Source: Akkermansia muciniphila (GTDB taxonomy: Bacteria; Verrucomicrobiota; Verrucomicrobiia; Verrucomicrobiales; Akkermansiaceae). Taken from it: DNA of 12,020 nucleotides. This document shows, one piece after another, positions 8,601 through 12,020 of this stretch. Location: assembly GCA_004557455.1 (NCBI GenBank), contig SFDX01000048.1:1-12020 (forward strand), written 5' to 3'. A program made the position numbers and the translations under genes. The number at the start of each line of letters is the position of its first letter. The first letter of the stretch is position 1. The notes under the pieces are model-generated. The model was not told where the DNA came from, searched no databases, and worked only from the letters and a program-made list of their open reading frames with translations.

Positions 8601-9789
8601 AAAGGATGGAGTGGGTGGCAATAGTGGCAACGCCCTGACCTTGACCGGAGCGAAGATTACCGGCGACATCAGCTTGGAGGGAACGGCCAGATTAGTCCTG
8701 AAGAACGTGACGGTCACCGGGAACGATGTCAAGCTTGGAGGGGATGGCAGAACAGTACAAGTTGCGTTGGGGAACTTGACTGTAGAGGATTCCGTTACAA
8801 CAAAGGGAAATCTGGAAGTCGCGACCGGAAATAATCTTGTGGTCAAGGGGACTTATGCTACATCCGGCGCCGTCTCATCCCTGAAGCTTCAGGGGGAGGC
8901 GACGGCATCCCTTCAGAATGGTGATACTGTTGTGGCCACGGTGAAGAAAAACGGCACAGAGGCTGACGCAAGTATTACCGGCGGCGTGACGATGAAGTAT
9001 GACTCCGACAGCGGTAAGGCCGTCATTGAGGGGGCCGGGGGCGGCAGCTCGGCGACGATAACGAATTCGCTTTTGACGGTAGCAAACGGGAGTACGCTGT
9101 CCCTGCAAAATGTGATTCTTGCCGGGAGTACGAAGATCAGTGCCGGCACTGCTGCCGCTGCTGCGGTGGCTCTGTTGGATGAGGGTTCGGGGGAATCATC
9201 GGGTACCGTGACCGCGGTGGACCTCACCGATTCAGTCATTCAGTTGAGCAAGGATAACGCAGCGCCGGATAATGAAACAAATCCTGTGGACAACCTGACA
9301 AAGGGTTCGACCTTGACGAAGACCGGCACCTCCGGCGGGGAGGGCAACATGCTGCCGATTCAGCAGGACACGGCCAAGGTGTACACCATCGACTACACGG
9401 GAGCCACCGGGGTGACGCTGACGGGGGCGCTGACCTTCGACTTCGATACCTTTACGGTGGAAGGCATGACGGGCAGCGGCTACTACCTGCTGAATGAGTT
9501 GCTGAAGGAATATGACTACGTAGCCCTCCGCTTTGCCGATGATGTGACGGTTGATCCTGAGAAGGTGGCAGTGACCTCCAAGGTGACCATGGGCACGGAG
9601 ACGGTGACAAGCACCGGCTACTATGTGGGCGATACCGCAGTCGTGAATGCAACCTCCTCCAGCGGTGTGGTGGTTTACTTCGACGCCATGGCGCTGCCGG
9701 AGCCGACGACGAGCACCCTGAGCCTGCTGGCCTTGGCGGCCCTCTGCGCACGGCGCCGACGCTCCCGCACTCGCGCGCACGCCGAATGA
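5686..9789 (+). CDS. PEP-CTERM autotransporter-like surface protein
   Basis: This encodes 1367 residues for a secreted, envelope-anchored beta-helical protein. A Sec signal peptide occupies residues 1-29 (MKLRLPLLLRLALLSTAAAY, probable cleavage after LFA, before DDAP). A Ser/Thr/Pro/Ala-rich low-complexity stalk spans roughly 60-280. Residues about 290-1330 form a Gly/Ser/Thr-rich beta-strand passenger; around 690-745 it matches the autotransporter-associated repeat style (LSGALSGGAKLTIEGEGTVL then LSGDSSGFTGAISVDSGSLE). The C-terminus is a PEP-CTERM sorting tail: LPEPTTSTL at 1337-1345, a short hydrophobic helix, then RRRR. There is no C-terminal beta-barrel, so attachment should depend on exosortase-type processing rather than type V self-export. 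The start is fixed by the signal peptide and by the promoter 30 bases upstream. Composition is mosaic: 40 of 60 bases are G/C at 6361-6420, 23 of 60 at 7321-7380, 40 of 60 at 9661-9720. Ligand and function are unknown. Confidence 0.9.
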   Translation: MKLRLPLLLRLALLSTAAAYTLGSGCLFADDAPADAAQDDPIAEAVDEEESDSPTIGFEGYTESQLVDIQSSDSAGAVIRQMLENSTTGAVANVGTSSSTSNGATAAAESPALTLSAPAEPVTDTTLSDSAGEGAVAPFFSAEEAAALVVASPATSTPSLKNTSTATLSSSDSPDETTSSSSATGASASLGSVGSAGGAGASSGGGSASYTLTSSAPDSSSSLVITTPTDDTSSDPIAEDVLEDTPTEDTTTSTLPDSSTSTLAGTSSTSATTRTLPVLKLLGSTSETSTQGIVKVDEQTLSAGSKLKGVEFVWGQMASGPAVNILYLGNNDPSPKSVEVAADSFYVCPAGDNTMFNIETLVVSNKDSCVNVQNNPWVGYNKGAYSLDLTVKQLSVNGSASLDVSRTQTGAISVSIGKVENSSTESTTGPLLTSVTNSGTLTLGINANPTENVKASSVSIGILTNKANGTMTLNGTTTITGLITNYGKLTNNGTLTLAFGAVLNLEQFSRENVSAPSSSGKQTIQYTFTIADGSGSLSKEDGAILRFNGCDNLGNLTIRNNKIAAERTEYWIVNNETKTAADIVESSVQAIVVDSGCFLTDVGGEMTTSIEGSGTVQITGDVDYAGKSFLDYFSGTVKVGQGSSFNAGDTAFAKDIDLAGGSLNADGDESYTGAISVSADSKISSASEKTTLSGALSGGAKLTIEGEGTVLLSGDSSGFTGAISVDSGSLELDTKGKGSLASCSSVSVSQGATLIGSFSLTNGTFELNGVWDLTGVNAYGSGQLASYLGKVSSGSGALKFAAAGSNAYVLGGDVNTKGLDLAFVGSGQKQTEINGWQNTNSVLTVSSGSTLSTVDELRVESTATVKVESGGIVEVGGVLNLGHDVRDNYGHFLLDGGQLIAQGVGRTNGDDAVDSSKNTFRMSGGTLTLTKENAEISGVYTEISGGILDTSRAAWGISSSDASVGGVTVSDVKDGVGGNSGNALTLTGAKITGDISLEGTARLVLKNVTVTGNDVKLGGDGRTVQVALGNLTVEDSVTTKGNLEVATGNNLVVKGTYATSGAVSSLKLQGEATASLQNGDTVVATVKKNGTEADASITGGVTMKYDSDSGKAVIEGAGGGSSATITNSLLTVANGSTLSLQNVILAGSTKISAGTAAAAAVALLDEGSGESSGTVTAVDLTDSVIQLSKDNAAPDNETNPVDNLTKGSTLTKTGTSGGEGNMLPIQQDTAKVYTIDYTGATGVTLTGALTFDFDTFTVEGMTGSGYYLLNELLKEYDYVALRFADDVTVDPEKVAVTSKVTMGTETVTSTGYYVGDTAVVNATSSSGVVVYFDAMALPEPTTSTLSLLALAALCARRRRSRTRAHAE
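6083..6212 (+). repeat. Cluster of short perfect inverted repeats inside the stalk-coding region
   Basis: Four hairpin-capable inverted repeats fall within 130 bases of coding sequence: AGGGGGC/GCCCCCT with a 4-base loop (6083-6100), the 18-base palindrome TTCTTCAGCGCTGAAGAA (6100-6117), CTCGTTG/CAACGAG (6127-6152), and TCGTCCG/CGGACGA (6193-6212). All are in frame with the low-complexity stalk. They could fold in mRNA or be traces of small palindromic insertions; chance is possible for each one singly. Confidence 0.45.
8488..8527 (+). repeat. Short in-frame tandem duplication, 21-base period
   Basis: GAGATTTCCGGGGTATATAC is followed 21 bases later by GAGATTTCCGGGGGTATAC, encoding EISGVYT then EISGGIL. 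It is a recent-looking two-copy duplication within the passenger domain of the surface protein. Confidence 0.55.
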
Positions 9790-9828
9790 GCTTTCCCCCC
9801 CGCCGCGCTGACAGAGCCGGGGCAGTAA

Positions 9829-9856
9829 GTCCACGGAATACACAGATCGCACGGAT
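9829..9856 (+). repeat. CCACGGA/CACAGAT/CACGGAT short motif
   Basis: GTCCACGGAATACACAGATC followed by GCACGGAT resembles the dispersed CCACGGAT-type tracts common in some bacterial intergenic regions. A second instance lies at 10911-10930. Both sit about 20-25 bases before a TGTCAG that opens repeat copies C and D, so the motif may be part of a longer shared flank. No coding gene is seen in 9790-10172; this motif, copy C and a promoter account for most of it. Confidence 0.4.
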
Positions 9857-9880
9857 GCAGAGCTGTGCAAACCCTGTGTC

Positions 9881-10080
9881 AGACTTCACACCGCTGTGGA
9901 AAAAGAGGGCGAGTGGAGGCTGACCGCGGAATTAAGGGAATTTTGGGAAACTGTATATCATGCTGCTCTCAGTCAAGACGTCGGAACATATTCATTGTAG
10001 GTAGCTTCAGAATTTTAAAATTCCTTTTATTCCGCGGTCCTCCAACTCCCGCTTCCAACCATCCCGGCGGCGTGAAGCCT
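9881..10080 (+). repeat. Repeat element copy C (shortened interior)
   Basis: It opens AGACTTCACACCGCTGTGG and reaches CTGACCGCGGAATTAAGGGA in the left arm. The core reads TGCTGCTCTCAGTCAAGACG, then TCATTGTAGGTAGCTTCAG and AATTTTA. The right arm starts almost at once (AAAATTCCTTTTATTCCGCG at 10017-10036) and ends GGCGGCGTGAAG. Compared with copies B and E, the spacer between core and right arm is missing. Bases 9919-10018 are identical to 10995-11094 in copy D. It lies between the surface-protein stop and the promoter of the DUF2335 operon. Confidence 0.85.
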
Positions 10081-10100
10081 GTTTCAGTCTCTCTCCGGAA

Positions 10101-10112
10101 AAAACATGTTTT
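10101..10112 (+). promoter_or_regulatory. Possible operator palindrome AAAACATGTTTT
   Basis: A perfect 12-base palindrome sits 24 bases before the -35 box of the DUF2335 operon and outside the repeat element. Its placement suits a dimeric regulator, but no regulator gene is visible and a short AT-rich palindrome can arise by chance. Confidence 0.25.
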
Positions 10113-10136
10113 CCTCACAATGTACACAAAAAAAGC

Positions 10137-10166
10137 TTGTCATGAGGCAGGCTGATATGCTAGGAT
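10137..10166 (+). promoter_or_regulatory. Putative promoter of the DUF2335 operon
   Basis: TTGTCA (10137-10142), 18 bases, then TAGGAT (10161-10166), with TG one base before the -10 box (an extended -10, TGCTAGGAT). The expected transcription start is about 10173, where GTG (10173) and ATG (10176) begin the coding frame. The message should therefore be leaderless or nearly so, and no Shine-Dalgarno sequence is present. Confidence 0.5.
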
Positions 10167-10175
10167 GTCGGTGTG

Positions 10176-10421
10176 ATGAAAGCGTTATCTCCCGGCGAAT
10201 GCTCTAAAGCCTTCTGGTATGGCGTCCTCTCCGTGCTCAGCTTCGGAGCAGTACCCTCCTACCTGCATCGCCTGCCGGAGATCAAGATCAAGGACGCCGG
10301 CACACCGAACACCAACATAGGTAGTATCGAAGATGACTTCCGCAATATCTCGGGTGACATCCGTCGCGGTTTCCGACTCGTCAGTACCGAAAGCGGTAAC
10401 ACCGTGGGGAAGAAGTCATAA
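10176..10421 (+). CDS. Small hypothetical protein with one hydrophobic segment
   Basis: This encodes 81 residues from ATG 10176 (82 if GTG 10173 is used). Residues about 12-30 (AFWYGVLSVLSFGAVPSYL) form one likely membrane segment. It is followed by a polar, charged tail with IEDDFRNISGDIRRGFRLVS near the middle and a basic Lys-Lys-Ser end. I do not recognise a family. It is the first gene of a two-gene operon: its TAA is two bases from the ATG of the DUF2335 gene, so the two membrane proteins are probably made together and may interact. The predicted transcription start coincides with the start codon. The coding case rests on the promoter placement and on the tight junction with a recognisable gene. 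Confidence 0.65.
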   Translation: MKALSPGECSKAFWYGVLSVLSFGAVPSYLHRLPEIKIKDAGTPNTNIGSIEDDFRNISGDIRRGFRLVSTESGNTVGKKS

Positions 10422-10423
10422 GT

Positions 10424-10900
10424 ATGGGACAGCAAAAAGATATTATTTTGGAAGAAACCACCGTATCCCCCGAAGCTGAGGAAGAGCCTCGGATCCGTGG
10501 CGTTTTTTCCGGCCATGCGATCTCGCTTGAGGTGACCAATTTGGCCGATCTTCAAATTGTGGCGGCGATGCCCGGAGATTTGCAGGACCGAGCCATGACC
10601 ATGGCTGAAAACGAGCAGAATAAACGGCATGAAATTGTCGAACGCGAGAACAAACGAGCCCACGAGCGATACTTGGATGCCAATCAGAAAAACTACGACT
10701 TGGGACTCCGACGGCTTGAATCCATATGTCGCATTGATATAGTAGCCAAAATCACCTCCTGCGTCGTCATCTTCTTTTACCTCGTCATCCTTGCTATCAG
10801 CATTATCATCAACCGCATGGAGGCTTTCTATACTCTGTCCGCTGTTGGGGGAGCTATGGCCATTATCATTGGCTACATCACCAACAACAAAAAGAACTAA
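10424..10900 (+). CDS. DUF2335 family membrane protein
   Basis: This 158-residue protein has the DUF2335 layout. An acidic N-terminus (about 1-45) precedes LQIVAAMPGDLQDRAMTMAE and NEQNKRHEIVERENKRAHER (about 43-80), the charged helical segment typical of the family. Two membrane segments follow: ITSCVVIFFYLVILAISIII (about 109-128) and FYTLSAVGGAMAIIIGYI (about 134-151), ending in NNKKN. It should sit in the inner membrane with the helical part cytoplasmic. The biochemical role of the family is unknown. GGGGAAGAAG (10406-10415), inside the end of the upstream gene, may serve as its ribosome binding site. The operon is flanked by repeat copies C and D as direct repeats. Family assignment is from the motif pattern and is fairly secure; any function is not. 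Confidence 0.8.
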   Translation: MGQQKDIILEETTVSPEAEEEPRIRGVFSGHAISLEVTNLADLQIVAAMPGDLQDRAMTMAENEQNKRHEIVERENKRAHERYLDANQKNYDLGLRRLESICRIDIVAKITSCVVIFFYLVILAISIIINRMEAFYTLSAVGGAMAIIIGYITNNKKN

Positions 10901-10910
10901 GGCCTCTTCA

Positions 10911-10930
10911 GTCCACGGATGACCACGGAT
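10911..10930 (+). repeat. Second CCACGGAT motif
   Basis: GTCCACGGATGACCACGGAT contains two CCACGGAT units ten bases apart. It parallels 9829-9856 in sequence and in its position before a repeat element (copy D). There is no gene between 10901 and 11579; the stretch holds this motif, copies D and E, and a terminator. Confidence 0.4.
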
Positions 10931-10948
10931 AAGCAGGACCGTGCACCG

Positions 10949-11179
10949 GTGTCAGGAGACTGCTTAGCGCAGATTTGGTAGAAGGCGAGAAGTTGCTGAC
11001 CGCGGAATTAAGGGAATTTTGGGAAACTGTATATCATGCTGCTCTCAGTCAAGACGTCGGAACATATTCATTGTAGGTAGCTTCAGAATTTTAACGCCGC
11101 CAACTCTCCAAAAATTCCCTTTATTCCGCGGTCAGTAACTTCTCGCTTCCTATTACGGAGGTGGAATGCAGTCTGACAC
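10949..11179 (+). repeat. Repeat element copy D (shortened interior)
   Basis: The outer ends are GTGTCAGGAGACTGC (10949-10963) and GCAGTCTGACAC (11168-11179), inverted relative to each other. The inner arms CTGACCGCGGAATTAAGGGA (10996-11015) and TTCCCTTTATTCCGCGGTCA (11115-11134) pair as well, as do GGCGAGAAGTTG and AACTTCTCGCTTCC. The core is identical to copy C. The segment that copy E carries between core and right arm is absent here. Copy E follows immediately, in the same orientation. Confidence 0.85.
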
Positions 11180-11180
11180 A

Positions 11181-11511
11181 GAAAGCGGAGCCGAGCAAAG
11201 GGGGTGAGTGACTTCACACCACCGGGGTTGTAGAGGGCGAGTGGAAGCTGACCGCGGAATTAAGGGAATTTGGGGAAACTGTATATCATGCTGCTCTCAG
11301 TCAAGACGTCGGAACATATTCATTGTAGGTAGCTTCAGAATTTTATTAAAATAACTTAGGGAGCTGCTATCCCGGCGGCATGCAGTCTGCATCGAGCTAA
11401 GCACGCCGCCAACTCTCCAAAAATTCCTTTTATTCCGCGGTCAGCTCCTCTCGGCTTCTTTTGCCACAGCGGTGTGAAGTCTCTTACCCCCTGTGCTCGG
11501 CTCCGCCTTTC
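11181..11511 (+). repeat. Repeat element copy E, longest, with about 95-bp inverted arms
   Basis: The inverted homology runs from GAAAGCGGAGCCGAGCA (11181-11197) through ACTTCACACC and CTGACCGCGGAATTAAGGGA on the left. On the right it runs from CCAAAAATTCCTTTTATTCC through GGTGTGAAGTCTC to TGCTCGGCTCCGCCTTTC (ending 11511). The core at 11247-11345 differs by one base from copies C and D over 99 positions. Like copy B it keeps the interior segment with CGAGCTAAGCA. A further ATTCCGCGGTTGA lies just outside (11512-11524), beside the terminator of the convergent gene. Confidence 0.85.
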
Positions 11512-11523
11512 ATTCCGCGGTTG

Positions 11524-11556
11524 AAAAAGGGCCTGCCGCGGTGTTGCGGCAGGCCC
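11524..11556 (-). terminator. Rho-independent terminator of the beta-barrel gene
   Basis: On the minus strand GGGCCTGCCGC, a 6-base loop (AACACC) and GCGGCAGGCCC form a perfect 11-bp GC-rich stem followed by TTTTT. It begins 23 bases after the minus-strand stop codon. It lies in a convergent intergenic region; the run of U needed for termination is found on the minus-strand transcript only. Confidence 0.9.
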
Positions 11557-11579
11557 CGGGGGTCGGCTTTCTGTTGGGA

Positions 11580-12020
11580 TCAGAAGTTGATACGGTAGCC
11601 GACGGAGCCGTTCACGCCCGTCTGGTCGGCGTTGAAGTCGGCGTTCACATCGAAGAAGATGGAGCCGGCATCCTGCGAGATCGGGATGGTCAGGCTGGCG
11701 CCTACCTCGGCACCGATGACGCCCTTCTCGTTGCTGCGGGTGGTGACTGTGGAGGTCGGCAGGGCCGCGAGAGCCGTGTTCAGCTTGCTGTAGCGGTCGC
11801 CGAGGTCCAGCTTGAGCAGGGCGCGAGCCTCGAAAATCGAGGCGCGGTTGTACTCGTTTTCACCCACGACGCTCTGGAGTCGGCCGCCGAGGCCGAGGGA
11901 GAATTGGGTGAGCGAGGCCGAGTCCGTGGTCAGGCGGGTGTCCGCCGTGCCGCCCTCCGTCGCGCTGTCCAGCGAGGTGTGGCTGAAGCTCATGTTGAAC
12001 AGAGGCTGCACACAGGTGCT
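11580..12020 (-). CDS. Autotransporter beta-barrel domain protein, C-terminal part
   Basis: Only the last 146 residues are in the window. The frame is open through the right edge (it reads STCVQPLFN into the window), so the true start is outside and an apparent GTG start at 12011 should not be used. The visible part has alternating amphipathic strands typical of an autotransporter outer-membrane barrel: VQPLFNMSFSHTS, FSLGLGGRLQSVV, SIFEARALLKLDLGD, GVIGAEVGASLTIPI, SIFFDVNADFNAD and GSVGYRINF. It ends in a terminal Phe, the expected signal for BAM-dependent insertion. The domain would anchor and export an upstream passenger not seen here. The gene is convergent with the DUF2335 operon and is followed by its own terminator. 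Confidence 0.85.
   Translation of the reverse strand, partial: STCVQPLFNMSFSHTSLDSATEGGTADTRLTTDSASLTQFSLGLGGRLQSVVGENEYNRASIFEARALLKLDLGDRYSKLNTALAALPTSTVTTRSNEKGVIGAEVGASLTIPISQDAGSIFFDVNADFNADQTGVNGSVGYRINF

Noticed and set aside
8349..8846. A 165-codon minus-strand frame inside the surface-protein gene
   Set aside because: It mirrors a Gly/Thr/Val-rich coding strand and gives a low-complexity Pro/Ser/Thr/Val product without a start signal or motif.
9232..9889. Overlapping minus-strand frames of 212 and 145 codons at the end of the surface-protein gene
   Set aside because: They are antisense to the conserved PEP-CTERM end, with Arg/His-rich translations and no promoter or domain.
10259..10663. 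A 134-codon minus-strand frame over the DUF2335 operon
   Set aside because: It is antisense to two genes supported by a promoter, tight spacing and family motifs.
9881..11511. tRNA or integron attC sites in the repeat copies
   Set aside because: No cloverleaf or CCA-type acceptor is seen, no integrase is present, and the arms are much longer and more complementary than attC sites.

Overview
The window looks like accessory chromosome from a Verrucomicrobiota bacterium, most likely Akkermansia or a relative. The main reason is the pairing of a large autotransporter-like surface protein that ends in a PEP-CTERM tail (LPEPTTSTL, a hydrophobic stretch, then RRRR) with an autotransporter beta-barrel gene of the usual Verrucomicrobiota style. 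Base composition is uneven: the two left-hand genes are very GC-rich, while the GxxExxY gene and the middle of the surface-protein gene are clearly less so. Assignment below phylum is inference.

Layout. (1) 1-4556: a two-gene, translationally coupled phage-type block on the plus strand. It holds an unrecognised 966-residue protein followed by a large terminase subunit (ATPase plus RNase H-like nuclease). The terminase frame is broken by one in-frame TAG but is otherwise intact to its end. No portal, capsid or tail gene is visible, so this is either the edge of a prophage or a remnant. (2) 4557-5685: a GxxExxY-family (PD-(D/E)XK-like) gene lying between copies of an interspersed inverted-repeat element. 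(3) 5686-9789: the 1367-residue PEP-CTERM autotransporter-like surface protein, behind a good promoter. Its GC-rich ends enclose an AT-richer passenger. (4) 9790-11579: a two-gene operon (an 82-residue membrane-associated protein and a DUF2335 membrane protein) between repeat copies, then a tandem pair of repeats and a strong terminator. (5) 11580-12020: the 3' end of a minus-strand autotransporter beta-barrel gene running off the right edge.

The most unusual structure is the repeat family. Five copies (A-E) lie within about 7 kb, all in the same orientation, and one follows every plus-strand transcription unit from the terminase onward. Fuller copies are about 275-330 bp, with imperfect inverted arms of 70-95 bp around an asymmetric core. 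The arms carry CTGACCGCGGAAT and a GACTTCACACCGC-like outer end. Copies C and D share 100 identical nucleotides, and E differs from them once over 99. No transposase is visible. They behave like non-autonomous, MITE-like elements or structured intergenic modules, and they bracket the small accessory genes.

The surface protein and the barrel are both envelope proteins but belong to separate, convergent transcription units. Nothing in the sequence ties the phage genes, the GxxExxY gene or the DUF2335 operon to each other beyond shared location among the repeats.
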